64,000 bases of DNA from Chloroflexaceae bacterium (GTDB lineage: Bacteria > Chloroflexota > Chloroflexia > Chloroflexales > Chloroflexaceae), in contig JANQID010000055.1 of the NCBI GenBank assembly GCA_028282325.1, positions 1-64,000 on the forward strand, written 5' to 3'. A program made the position numbers and the translations under genes. The notes under the pieces were generated by a model, which saw only the letters and a list, made by a program, of their open reading frames with translations, did no database searches and had not been told where the DNA came from. Each line of letters begins with the position of its first letter. Positions within the stretch are counted from its first letter, which is position 1. Positions 1 to 8,593 of the stretch are shown here, piece by piece.

Positions 1-100
1 CGCAGTCGTAAGGATTGCGTAGTGCCGCCTTCAGGCGGTTCCCTTCGCCGCCTGAAGGCGGCACTACAGTGACTTCACAACCTGAGTAGGATTGCTATAG
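1..100 (-). repeat. MITE-like repeat, copy 1 (cut by window start)
   Basis: The right end reads TAGGATTGCTATA at 87-99. The core at 19-67 is a perfect hairpin with two 20-base arms and a 9-base loop. The same element, with its flanks inverted, lies at 35745-35857, where both terminal repeats are present; here the outer left end falls outside the window. No coding capacity. It sits just upstream of the gene at 156 and may supply or block transcription there, which is inference. Confidence 0.8.
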
Positions 101-155
101 ATGTATTGCGGCTTCACGCCTTAAGGTTGTATGCCGCCTGGAATGGAGAACGCAG

Positions 156-746
156 ATGCCTGATAAGAAGGATAAGATTTTGCAGTTCCCCCCGCTGACC
201 CATCCGCCGCGTTGGGCGACAGCGCCGCCGCCGCACCCCGACCGGTTGCGCGCACTGCAACAGACCGTTGTCGATGAGCAACAGCACCTCGCCCGTCTCC
301 AGGCCATCCTGGATATCCATCCCACCCCCGGCCCGGTTCGCCTGCGCAGGCTAACGCAGCGCAGCGTGCTGCGCGACGCCGTGCTGGCAGACTTGCGGAG
401 CATGGAGTACCCCGCCGATCTGACCGATTGGATCGACACGGCGCGAACGCTGGCGCGCCAGGCCGGTGACGCGCTTGACGAGTGTTTTCGGGCAATCGCC
501 GACCTGCGAGGTTCAAACCTGGGCGCGGCAGCCTATGCCCGGCGTCTCGATGCGGCGCGGCGTTCAAGCGCGACCGCCTATCGATACTGTCAAACGCTGG
601 ACAAGCATATTGCGCAGTTGATTCAGAACCTGGCGGATCTGGCAGAACAGGCAGGCGAGCAGATCGAAACTGCAGTCGGCGATCAATCCTGCGCCGAGCC
701 GACCTGCCGGATCACCTACCTGGCGGATGTCGTTGGGCGTCGCTAA
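156..746 (+). CDS. Uncharacterised helical protein (outer paralogue A)
   Basis: I do not recognise a named family. The 196-residue product has no signal peptide or membrane segment and looks mostly alpha-helical. It is a divergent paralogue of the minus-strand gene at 3068-3835. Both begin with a short tail containing FPPL, then PP and WATA, and both contain a core of the form LR-M-YPADLT-WI followed by a DEC motif (here DECF) near the middle. The start is supported by a GGAGA ribosome-binding site six bases upstream. It is the first gene of a same-strand run with the genes at 829, 2023 and 2583. Base composition is as GC-rich as the host, unlike the gene at 2023. Function unknown. Confidence 0.7.
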   Translation: MPDKKDKILQFPPLTHPPRWATAPPPHPDRLRALQQTVVDEQQHLARLQAILDIHPTPGPVRLRRLTQRSVLRDAVLADLRSMEYPADLTDWIDTARTLARQAGDALDECFRAIADLRGSNLGAAAYARRLDAARRSSATAYRYCQTLDKHIAQLIQNLADLAEQAGEQIETAVGDQSCAEPTCRITYLADVVGRR

Positions 747-828
747 AACGCGATGGATTTACTGACAGTGCAGGTCAGCCGGCGCCAGCGCAATCGAGGC
801 ACACCCGCCTAGCGGCGAAGGAGGAGAT

Positions 829-1968
829 ATGGGACTGCTAACATCGGACGAATGTGAGAAACTCCGTGAGCTGTTGCTCAAACTGCATAATATAAAGACG
901 GATCGGGCGACACGCATCTCTCTTATTCCCGATGAGTTTCGTCAGCACGTCGAATCATCAGACATAGCCCATACGCACATCGACAACATTGTCGCTACGA
1001 TTGACGACGAAAGCGCCCAGCGCGCCGATGGTTCCTGGCCGATTATCCTGCTGATTGAGACGGCGATACGTTTTGATGCTGAGGGTCAAACGGCGGAAGA
1101 TTTGAAAGAGTTGTTAGCCACTGCCCAGGAGCGCGCCCGGAACCTCCAGAGCGACACCTGCTCGGAAGAGAAAGAGCAACGCTCGCTGCTAGATTCAACG
1201 ACATCAGACACGCCAGCGCCTCAGCCGACGGTCCCTGAAGTGCTGAAGCCGATCGAGGAAGTGCAGGGGCTGGTGAAGGCTGAAATTGCCCGTTTCATAG
1301 GCATAAAGAACACCCTGGAGAGCAAACCCAGTTGGTTTAAACTACAAAGGATTGACTCTTCGTCAACTCAAAGCGATGAAGTGCTGGCAAAACTCTATGA
1401 TGATATCAAGCAGGGTAACGACATATTCGCAGAACTTAGCGATGATGCAGCCCTGGAATGGATTATTGCTGCACGTAAAGAAGCAGAGGCGGCGAGCAAG
1501 TTTCTCAACGAGTGCTTTCAGCAGATCGCCGCACGTAATCTCCCTAGCGCCCAGAAAAAGATTAACGCTGCTATTCAGGCGTACGAACAGCTTAACCGTC
1601 GCTTGAAGAAATTCTTAAAAGAACAGGTGATAGATATGGACAAAGATCCCAATCCCTCAATGCATGAAACCAAAGAGCCAGTTCATGAAACATCTGCCGA
1701 GACCGCACCTCGCTATCACGATACATACTCGCCATATGAGATTGGTATGGAAACACTGTTGAGTCGCTTGGGGCAGGCGCATCCACGTTATGTTGAAGCG
1801 TTGACCTATCAGCAACGACTCAACGACACGATTGCAAAGTCGCGCCAGTTCGGTGACACCGAAACGGCGCGGGCTGAGCGTGCGGCGATTGTCGCGCAGT
1901 TGAATTCTCTGGCGTTGTCTGCGCTGGGGATATCGTTCAATGATTTGATGCCCAGAAAAACTGAATGA
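829..1968 (+). CDS. Putative adaptor with effector-associated-like domains
   Basis: A 379-residue soluble protein. Residues about 1-100 form a helical domain (LTSDECEKLRELL, later DGSWPIILLIETA) that, from memory, resembles the small effector-associated adaptor domains (EADs) common in Chloroflexota and cyanobacterial conflict systems. The middle, about 140-265, is a long charged helical region. Residues about 300-379 form a second domain (HPRYVEALTYQQRL, then FGDTETARAERAAI, then LGISFNDL) that resembles C-terminal domains I recall from TIR, CHAT or NACHT proteins of the same lineages. No effector domain is visible. A strong GAAGGAGGAG site precedes the ATG. It probably bridges partners in a complex with the neighbouring helical proteins. 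The domain assignments are recollection, not a search. Confidence 0.6.
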   Translation: MGLLTSDECEKLRELLLKLHNIKTDRATRISLIPDEFRQHVESSDIAHTHIDNIVATIDDESAQRADGSWPIILLIETAIRFDAEGQTAEDLKELLATAQERARNLQSDTCSEEKEQRSLLDSTTSDTPAPQPTVPEVLKPIEEVQGLVKAEIARFIGIKNTLESKPSWFKLQRIDSSSTQSDEVLAKLYDDIKQGNDIFAELSDDAALEWIIAARKEAEAASKFLNECFQQIAARNLPSAQKKINAAIQAYEQLNRRLKKFLKEQVIDMDKDPNPSMHETKEPVHETSAETAPRYHDTYSPYEIGMETLLSRLGQAHPRYVEALTYQQRLNDTIAKSRQFGDTETARAERAAIVAQLNSLALSALGISFNDLMPRKTE

Positions 1969-2022
1969 AACTGGTCACGATCCATATTCTCGATTGTACT
2001 TATATAGATTCCGAGTCCTATT

Positions 2023-2556
2023 ATGGGTCAGGAAGAAGAAAAATTTCATGGTCTACTTGCTGATCTTGACCAAGCACAGAACTCGCAGCAATCTGATGAT
2101 GCGTTATGGGCGAGTATATCGCAGACATTAAATAGTATCGCAGACTCTCTTAAAACGTGGGGAAATATGATAATTCGAACAAAAGTGCCTGATCGTCAAA
2201 CCTTTGGAGATATTGATAAAAATCTTAGCGATCTAGACATAAAATTAACAGAGCTCGAAGATTGGCTAGAAGACAAAACTGCCGAACCATGGCTTACATT
2301 ACAGGAGTTTATCCGTCAGCGAGAAGACTTCAAATCAAGTCTAGAAAGTTATCTTGACTACTATGAAGAACAAGTTGACCTTTTAGGCAATCATCCTTTG
2401 AAGGTTGAGGAAATGAAGGTTGAGGAAAAAGCCAGGTTAAATGAGCACTATCATAATCGTCGAAACTCGGCTGGTAGGCAGATCATCAGATTTGCTAACG
2501 CATTGAAAAGAGCAGTCCAAGCAGCCGAGGAAGCGCGAAAAGACCCATCCGGATGA
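2023..2556 (+). CDS. Uncharacterised helical protein (inner paralogue 1)
   Basis: A 177-residue acidic, helix-rich protein with no membrane segment and no family I recognise. It is a clear paralogue of the interrupted gene directly downstream. They share an N-terminal ISQ-L segment, a WG motif, a LxELxxWLEDxT motif near residue 83, and a C-terminal helix of the form RFANAL-RA-AA-EAR. The coding sequence is visibly AT-richer than its neighbours and the ribosome-binding site is weak, both compatible with recent acquisition. It lies 54 bases after the putative adaptor gene and is probably co-transcribed with it. Function unknown; a structural or partner role in the cluster is inference. Confidence 0.65.
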   Translation: MGQEEEKFHGLLADLDQAQNSQQSDDALWASISQTLNSIADSLKTWGNMIIRTKVPDRQTFGDIDKNLSDLDIKLTELEDWLEDKTAEPWLTLQEFIRQREDFKSSLESYLDYYEEQVDLLGNHPLKVEEMKVEEKARLNEHYHNRRNSAGRQIIRFANALKRAVQAAEEARKDPSG

Positions 2557-2582
2557 CAACACTGAAAGAGGAGGACACCTCA

Positions 2583-3059
2583 ATGGCCAGGTTGTTTGAT
2601 TTCGATTTCGATGAGGAATTTAACAATGCATATCAGCAATGGTAGACCATATCACAAGCGCTGAGTAATGTCATACCTATGCTCGCAGCCTGGGGAAAGC
2701 TTCTAAAGAGATCCATACCGCCGGATGTGGCGACAGTTCGAGATGTAACGGAAGGACTTGACACCCTGGATGATAGTCTGAACGAACTGATTGCGTGGTT
2801 GGAAGACCAGACGCTTTCTGGCCTGCTCCAACTCCAGGGAGGCATTTTAGAAGCGCAGAAGACCTGGTGGCCTCCCGAAAGCCAGGCCGCCCTCTCCATC
2901 TATCTGCGTCGGTGTGGCAGTTGGGACAACGCGACGGATCTCGACACAGAGCTATGGTATGAGACGCAACGCATCACCGTGGGAAGGAATATCGTCAGGT
3001 TCGCTAACGCGTTGGAACGGGCGCTGCGCGCCGCAGATGAAGCGCGCAGCCACGAATAG
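2583..3059 (+). pseudogene. Inner paralogue 2, interrupted by an in-frame amber codon
   Basis: The natural start is the ATG at 2583, eight bases after a strong AGAGGAGG site. Codon 21, at 2643-2645, is TAG. Reading through it gives a protein that aligns with the upstream gene on both sides of the stop: W-TAG-TISQALSNV here against WASISQTLNSI in the gene at 2023. The remaining frame is intact to 3059 and ends with the same RFANAL-type helix. Without readthrough, the longest product would start at the internal ATG 2679 (126 residues), which has no good ribosome-binding site. Probably a nonsense mutant. Readthrough or suppression is possible but nothing here supports it. Confidence 0.6.
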
Positions 3060-3067
3060 ACGGCGCT

Positions 3068-3835
3068 TCAGTCCGCCCCCACAGATAACGCTTTGCTTGA
3101 TGCTGGTGCGGCGGCGCGTATACGCTGGTCTAGCGTGGACACAAGCCGCTCCGCCATTCTTTCCAGGGAGGGGAAAGCTTCCGGCCCGCCTGTATCTGCA
3201 TAGCTCAAAAACGTCTCCTGGATCAGATCCAGCGCTTCGCGCAGCCCGGCTTGCCGGCCTCGTCCCCAGATGATCGCGGGAGCGATCAGCGTTTCCTCGG
3301 CGGCGTCGCTCCCGGCTTCAGCCCCGGCGTCGGTGACGGCTACATCTTCGGTTGACGCCAGATACTCATCGAGAAGTTCGAGCAGCCGGTCAAGGTCTTC
3401 AAGCATCGTATTGACAGCCTGCCGCAGCATTCCCAGGGTGTCGCGGTACGCCGCCGTGCTTGTTGAGCGTAAGCGGTACAGGCGCTGCAGATGCCCCAGG
3501 CATTCATCAAAGCGCGTCGCCGTGCGCGCTGCCAGCACCCGTGTATCGTTGATCCAGGCGGTCAAATCGGCAGGATAGGACATCGCTCTGAGTGTTGCGA
3601 CGATTTCCGCAAGACTTTCCCTTATCTGCGCTGTAGGTATGGCCTCCAACATCTCGCGTGTCGGGCCGGACACAGTCACAAGCGTTGTGTCAATATCGCT
3701 CAACCGGTCGTATAAATCCGCAGCCTGGTCGCGCAGGCGTTGCACTGCCGCCGGATCAGGCGCCGATGCAGTTGCCCATTGCGGCGGAACGGATAGCGGA
3801 GGAAATGAGAGAACCCTGCCTTGTGGCGCACCCAT
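3068..3835 (-). CDS. Uncharacterised helical protein (outer paralogue B)
   Basis: A 255-residue soluble helical protein of unknown function, paralogous to the gene at 156 and facing it across the cluster. Shared features are the FPPL, PP, WATA N-terminus and a core with YPADLT-WI and DECL. It has a C-terminal extension of roughly 60 residues that the other paralogue lacks. I chose the ATG at 3835 because it aligns with the paralogue's start and follows an AAAGGAG site by 12 bases. A longer frame begins at 3919 but its extra 28 residues have no counterpart. The stop lies only 8 bases from the stop of the convergent gene ending at 3059. Confidence 0.65.
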   Translation of the reverse strand: MGAPQGRVLSFPPLSVPPQWATASAPDPAAVQRLRDQAADLYDRLSDIDTTLVTVSGPTREMLEAIPTAQIRESLAEIVATLRAMSYPADLTAWINDTRVLAARTATRFDECLGHLQRLYRLRSTSTAAYRDTLGMLRQAVNTMLEDLDRLLELLDEYLASTEDVAVTDAGAEAGSDAAEETLIAPAIIWGRGRQAGLREALDLIQETFLSYADTGGPEAFPSLERMAERLVSTLDQRIRAAAPASSKALSVGAD

Positions 3836-4501
3836 ATGCGTTTTTTGCTCCTTTCGCAACGCATGCACATCGAGCGTCACAGCGCAGCTTGCTTTATCGC
3901 TGTATTCGATGTGAGGCATAGAATATATGTTCGTACATGACTGAAATTATAAGTACGTTTGTGCTAATTGTCAATTGTTTTGTATTGAGTTTGAGGATAT
4001 TTTATATTGTTAGGAAAATGGAGCAAGCAGGGCTTTCTAGAGGTTTATAGGGTCACTGATGAAACAACGAGGATGGTAATCTGAGATTCTACGAGGGATA
4101 GAAGATGGTGTGCGGGAGTTATAGCAATCCTATCCGATTCGTGAAGACCAAAAACCTGTCGGGTGCGGTGTGACGATCTTTGTGAAGACATCTGGTCGCG
4201 GGTCGCCGCACCTGACAGGTTTCTATGTCGCGTAGGATCGCTATATGCTCCCGCTTGCAGGTTTGTAAGCGATCTAATCATAACTATGTGATGTAGTTAT
4301 AGCGCTTTTCGCTCGCAACTCGCTCTTGACGAAATGCCGACTATGCGCGATCATCTATACTGCCGAGTAAGTGCAGATGCACCCCTCGATTACTCAACGC
4401 CGAGAATGCCCGCCCTCATTGTGTCCAGGAGCGAATATCGCGCCAGCTTGTCATCCTGGCAGATCTGGCGTGTCTCAGCGGAGAAGGAGGAAAACTCCAG
4501 T
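3836..4501. other. Intergenic region with MITE-like insertion
   Basis: No gene is supported. The first 180 bases are AT-rich and must carry the promoter for the minus-strand gene at 3068-3835. A MITE-like element occupies 4120-4245. The remainder leads to the phosphofructokinase gene, with its ribosome-binding site AAGGAGG just before 4502. A frame open from 4334 adds 56 residues to that gene but they are not family-like. Confidence 0.6.
4120..4245. repeat. MITE-like repeat, variant copy
   Basis: The terminal inverted repeats are TATAGCAATCCTA at 4120-4132 and TAGGATCGCTATA at 4233-4245. Inside, a 17-base arm at 4152-4168 pairs with 4206-4222 with one mismatch. The ends and the adjacent GTGAAG segment match the elements at 1-100 and 35745-35857, but the inner stem is a different sequence. 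No open reading frame, so any movement would need a transposase supplied elsewhere. Confidence 0.75.
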
Positions 4502-6730
4502 ATGGCAGCCCATAGCAGGCCACGCATTGCTGTGATGACCAGCGGCGGCGATGCGCAAGGTATGAATGCGGCGCTACGCGCGGTAGTCCGTACGGCGCTG
4601 AGTTCCGGCGCCGATGTCTTCGCCATTTACGAAGGCTACAAGGGGATGGTCAGCGGCGGCGATTATATTCGCAAGATGGAGTGGGGAGATGTCGGCGGTA
4701 TTTTGCAGCGCGGCGGCACGGTGATCGGCACCGCCCGCTCTCTCGAGTTCCGCGAACGCGGGGGTCGGCTGCAAGCCGCGCGTAATCTGATCGAGCACGA
4801 GATCGACAAGCTGGTGGTGATCGGCGGCGATGGCAGCCTGACCGGCGCGAACCTGTTCCGCCAGGAATGGAATAGCCTGCTCGCCGAACTCGTGGAAACC
4901 GGCATTGTCGAAAAAGCGATGGCTGAACGGCATCCGGCGCTCAGTATGGTCGGCATGGTCGGCTCGATCGATAATGATATGTTCGGCACCGACATGACCA
5001 TTGGGGCTGACACTGCGCTGCATCGCATCACCGAGGCGCTGGACGCGATTGCCAGCACGGCGGCGAGCCACCAGCGCACGTTTGTCGTCGAGGTGATGGG
5101 GCGCAACTGCGGCTACCTGGCGCTGATGAGCGCGATTGCCGGCGGCGCCGATTGGGTGCTGATCCCGGAAATGCCGCCCGAAAAAGAACATTGGGAACAG
5201 CAGATGTGCGATGTGCTCGAAGGCGGGCGCAAGGCCGGACGCCGCGACAGCATTGTGATCGTCGCCGAGGGCGCGCGTGACTGGAGCGGCAACCCGATCA
5301 CCGTCGAGCATGTCCAGCGAGTTTTGGAAGAGCGTCTGGGCGAAGATACGCGGGTTACCATCCTGGGCCACGTGCAACGCGGCGGCGCCCCTAGCGCCTT
5401 TGATCGCACTATGAGCACCCAGCTCGGCCATGCCGCGGTGAGGACGCTGCTTGATGACGCGCCGAGCGAAGAACCGCTGTTGATCGGCATCCACGAAAAC
5501 CGCGTCACCAAAACGCCGCTGATGCATTGCGTCGAGCAGACCCACGCGGTCGCCGACGCGATCCAGCAGCATGACTATGAACGCGCTATGGATCTGCGCG
5601 GCAGCAGTTTCCGCGATACCTTCCGCATTCTGCGCACGCTGACGCGGGTCCTGCCGCATCCGCCGCGGCCCGGCCAGCGTCGTTTGCGGTTGGCGATCCT
5701 CCATGGGGGCGGCCCCGCGCCGGGTATGAATACGGTGGTGCGTGTGGCGGTACGGCTCGGCATCGATCAGGGGCACCTCGTGTTTGGCGTGCGCAACGGC
5801 TTTCAGGGTCTGATGGATGGCGATATGATCGAGATGGACTGGATGAGCGTTTCCGGCTGGGCGACGATGGGCGGCGCCGAGCTTGGCGTCAGCCGCAAAG
5901 TGCCGACGAACCAAGATCTCGATACTATCGCGCAACGTCTTGCCGAATATCAGATCGATGGCTTGATGATGATTGGCGGCTGGTCCGGATATCAGTCAAC
6001 TTATCGTTTGCACAGCATGCGTCTATGCTATCCGGCGCTCGATATTCCTATCATCTGCTTGCCAGCGACAATCAACAACAACCTGCCCGGTTCGGAGCTC
6101 AGCATCGGCGCCGACACCGCGCTCAACAGCATTGTTCTGGCGGTGGATAAGATCAAGCAGTCGGCAGTGGCTTCGCGGCGCTGCTTCGTGGTTGAGGTGA
6201 TGGGGCGCGAGTGCGGCTACCTGGCGTTGATGGGCGGCCTGGCCACCGGCGCCGAGCGCGTCTATTTGCCGGAGCATGGGATCAGATTGAGCACGCTGCA
6301 ATCTGATCTGGAAAATCTCATCCAGGGATTCCGATCCGGCAAGCGTCTGGGCTTGCTCATCCGCAACGAACGGGCGAACGCACTCTACACGTCGAGCTTC
6401 ATTTGCGCGTTACTCGAAGAAGAGGGAGGCAATCTGTTTGACGTGCGCCAGTCGGTGCTTGGCCATATCCAGCAAGGCGGTGATCCGACGCCGTTTGATC
6501 GCATTCTGGCCACCCGGTTGGCGGCGCGGGGGCTCGAATTCCTGATCGAGAAAGCAGGCAGCCGCGTGTCTGAAAGCGCGTTTGTCGGTCTGCGCTCCGG
6601 CAAGGTTCAGTTCTTCGATCTAGGGCGTTTGCCGGAGATGATCGACGAAAAACATCGCCGCCCGCGCGAGCAGTGGTGGCTCAATTTCGTGCCGATTGCG
6701 CAACTTATGGCGCATCCCGATCGGCCATAA
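4502..6730 (+). CDS. Tandem (two-domain) 6-phosphofructokinase
   Basis: Phosphorylates fructose 6-phosphate to the 1,6-bisphosphate in glycolysis. The 742 residues are two fused PFK domains, the architecture known from eukaryotic PFKs; bacterial enzymes are usually 320-400 residues. The N-terminal half keeps the active site: GGDGS at 108-112, SIDND at 155-159 with the catalytic Asp, EVMGRNCGY, and GHVQRGGAPSAFDR. Glycine after GGD and Gly154 before SIDND point to ATP as donor. In the C-terminal half the same positions read GGWSG (492-496) and TINNN (523-527), so the nucleotide Asp and both catalytic Asp residues are lost. That half is probably regulatory. Start chosen at the ATG after AAGGAGG. 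Confidence 0.9.
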   Translation: MAAHSRPRIAVMTSGGDAQGMNAALRAVVRTALSSGADVFAIYEGYKGMVSGGDYIRKMEWGDVGGILQRGGTVIGTARSLEFRERGGRLQAARNLIEHEIDKLVVIGGDGSLTGANLFRQEWNSLLAELVETGIVEKAMAERHPALSMVGMVGSIDNDMFGTDMTIGADTALHRITEALDAIASTAASHQRTFVVEVMGRNCGYLALMSAIAGGADWVLIPEMPPEKEHWEQQMCDVLEGGRKAGRRDSIVIVAEGARDWSGNPITVEHVQRVLEERLGEDTRVTILGHVQRGGAPSAFDRTMSTQLGHAAVRTLLDDAPSEEPLLIGIHENRVTKTPLMHCVEQTHAVADAIQQHDYERAMDLRGSSFRDTFRILRTLTRVLPHPPRPGQRRLRLAILHGGGPAPGMNTVVRVAVRLGIDQGHLVFGVRNGFQGLMDGDMIEMDWMSVSGWATMGGAELGVSRKVPTNQDLDTIAQRLAEYQIDGLMMIGGWSGYQSTYRLHSMRLCYPALDIPIICLPATINNNLPGSELSIGADTALNSIVLAVDKIKQSAVASRRCFVVEVMGRECGYLALMGGLATGAERVYLPEHGIRLSTLQSDLENLIQGFRSGKRLGLLIRNERANALYTSSFICALLEEEGGNLFDVRQSVLGHIQQGGDPTPFDRILATRLAARGLEFLIEKAGSRVSESAFVGLRSGKVQFFDLGRLPEMIDEKHRRPREQWWLNFVPIAQLMAHPDRP

Positions 6731-7025
6731 GCGGCAATGATGAGTTTGCAATCCTTTACCGTAGGGAAGGTTCCTTCAACTTACAATTATTCGGGAATGA
6801 GTACAATGCATAGCAAAGCGGCAATCATTCCACATCAGTATTCCAAGCGCGTACGTTATCTCCCGTAACGCAACGTAGCGTACCAGTTCAGCAGATTGTT
6901 TCTGTCGGCGGCGTAAGGATAACGCCGAATTCAGGCTGGTTTCTGTGCCTGAAAAGCGACCTTATCTTGCTAAGAGGGGGGCGCTGCACGACGATGGTGT
7001 CCTGAGTGTTTGGAAAGGAGTGTTT
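6731..7025. other. Gap between the two phosphofructokinase genes
   Basis: No gene or clear terminator was seen in these 295 bases. The last 20 contain the ribosome-binding site GGAAAGGAG of the next gene. A frame open from 6945 would add 27 residues upstream of the family-like start at 7026. The spacing is long enough for a separate promoter. Confidence 0.5.
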
Positions 7026-8180
7026 ATGCGTATCGGCATCTTGACGGGCGGAGGAGACGTTCCCGGTTTGAACCCCTGCATCAAGTCGGTGGTCAATCGG
7101 GCGGCTGACAATGACTGGGAAGTAGTCGGCATCCGCAAGGGGTGGGGCGGGTTGTTAAACTTCAACCTTAATGATGACTCCAATCACGATGACTGGATTG
7201 AGCCGCTAACGCGACGCAGCGTTCGCACCATTGATCGCTATGGCGGCACCCACCTGCATACATCGCGCACCAATCCGCAGAAAGTGCGCGACAAAGATTT
7301 ACCCGGCTTTTTGGAGGCTGATTATCCCTTTGGCGATAATAAGACCGTCGATTGCACGCCGCACGTCTTGAAGGTGTTAGAGCGTCTCAAGCTGGATGCG
7401 CTTATCCCCATCGGCGGTGATGACACGCTGTCCTATGCTGTGCGTTTGCACAAAGAAGGCTTCCCCGTTCTGGCCGTCCCCAAGACGATGGATAACGATG
7501 TGTTTGGCACCGACTATTGCATCGGCTTTAGCACGGCGGTGACGCGCAGCGTCGAGTTCATCAACTCGCTGCGCACCCCGGTCGGCAGCCACGAGCGCAT
7601 CGCGGTCGTCGAGCTCTTTGGGCGCAATAGCGGCGAGACGGCGCTGATCGCCGCCTATCTCTCCGACGCTGATCGCGCGTTGATCAGCGAAGTGTCGTTT
7701 GATATGGAGAGAGTCGCCCAGATGCTGGCCGAGGATCGCCGGAACAACCCGAGTAACTATGCTGTGCTGGTAGTGTCTGAAGGCGCGAGTATGATCGGCG
7801 GCCAGGTGGTCGAGTATGGCCAGGAAGACGCCTATGGGCACAAGAAGCTCGGCGGCATCGGCACGATCGTCGGCGAGGCGATCCAGAAGATCACCGGCGT
7901 CGATATCGTCAATCAGCAAATCGCCTATCTGATGCGCGCAGGCGCTCCGGACTCGCTCGATCGCATGGTGGCGACGTCGTATGGCAACCTGGCGATCCAG
8001 CAGCTTGAGCGGGGCCACGCCGGCCAGATGGTCGCGCTGCAGAACGGCGTGTATACGACGGTGCCGGTCAACACCTGCACCCAGGGCGTGAAACGGGTCG
8101 ATGTGGACGAGCTGTATAATGTCGAGACGTATCGCCCGCGGGTCAAACATCTGCTTGGCAAGCCCATGTTCTTGTACTAA
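7026..8180 (+). CDS. Phosphofructokinase with pyrophosphate-type motifs
   Basis: A 384-residue single-domain PFK. It begins [16 protein letters not shown] after a good GGAAAGGAG site. The donor-site motif is GGDDT at 130-134 and the catalytic motif is PKTMDND at 152-158. In this superfamily, Asp in place of the second Gly of GGDG together with Lys before TxDND is the hallmark of pyrophosphate-dependent enzymes, so a reversible PPi-PFK (fructose 6-phosphate 1-phosphotransferase) is the best call. An ATP-using member is the alternative. It sits directly downstream of an ATP-type fused PFK, which would pair an irreversible with a reversible enzyme. A strong terminator follows. Confidence 0.88.
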   Translation: MRIGILTGGGDVPGLNPCIKSVVNRAADNDWEVVGIRKGWGGLLNFNLNDDSNHDDWIEPLTRRSVRTIDRYGGTHLHTSRTNPQKVRDKDLPGFLEADYPFGDNKTVDCTPHVLKVLERLKLDALIPIGGDDTLSYAVRLHKEGFPVLAVPKTMDNDVFGTDYCIGFSTAVTRSVEFINSLRTPVGSHERIAVVELFGRNSGETALIAAYLSDADRALISEVSFDMERVAQMLAEDRRNNPSNYAVLVVSEGASMIGGQVVEYGQEDAYGHKKLGGIGTIVGEAIQKITGVDIVNQQIAYLMRAGAPDSLDRMVATSYGNLAIQQLERGHAGQMVALQNGVYTTVPVNTCTQGVKRVDVDELYNVETYRPRVKHLLGKPMFLY

Positions 8181-8206
8181 GCGGCTCGCTTTATAAAAGT
8201 AGGGGT

Positions 8207-8234
8207 GCGGGGGAACCTGGTTCCCCCGCTTTTT
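8207..8234 (+). terminator. Rho-independent terminator after the PFK gene
   Basis: A GC-rich perfect hairpin with 11-base arms (GCGGGGGAACC paired with GGTTCCCCCGC) is followed directly by five T residues, 26 bases after the stop codon. Confidence 0.9.
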
Positions 8235-8593
8235 ACGTCAGCGGTTCAGATGCGCCAGCAGGCGCCGAATGCGCACTTGCCATTGCATGGGGAACTGCCC
8301 TGGCGCTATCAGCTATACGATTGTCAGCGCAGCATACAGCAATCTACGCTGCGCCCACAAACCTCTAGCCGGTATTGTAGCACACGAACAGACGTGTTGA
8401 CGCTGCGGCGAAACAAGTTACCTATTGCCCCATTATCGCCCGTTCCGGCAGTCAATTCCGTTTGACGCGACGCGCTGTGAGATGCCGTCGCACTGCTCGA
8501 AACGTTCTGCTATGCCTTCAATTGCAAAGAGGTGTGATGCGCGCCAACGAGCGCTATTTCCGGGAAGCGGCCACTCTGGGAGGTATTCAGCCT
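8235..8593. other. Intergenic region before the Uma2 gene
   Basis: I see no gene up to about 8530. Short frames at 8205-8465 and upstream of 8594 lack family resemblance. Possible alternative starts for the Uma2 gene lie at 8537 and earlier. Confidence 0.4.

Noticed and set aside
4574-5935. Minus-strand frame of 453 codons opposite the fused PFK
   Set aside because: Antisense of a GC-rich gene. The product is dominated by His, Arg, Ala and Asp patterns typical of such shadows.
7377-8150. Minus-strand frame of 257 codons opposite the second PFK
   Set aside because: Same reason: an antisense shadow, while the plus strand carries a complete PFK.
8205-8465. 86-codon frame right after the PFK gene
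   Set aside because: It covers the terminator and intergenic space, with no family match.
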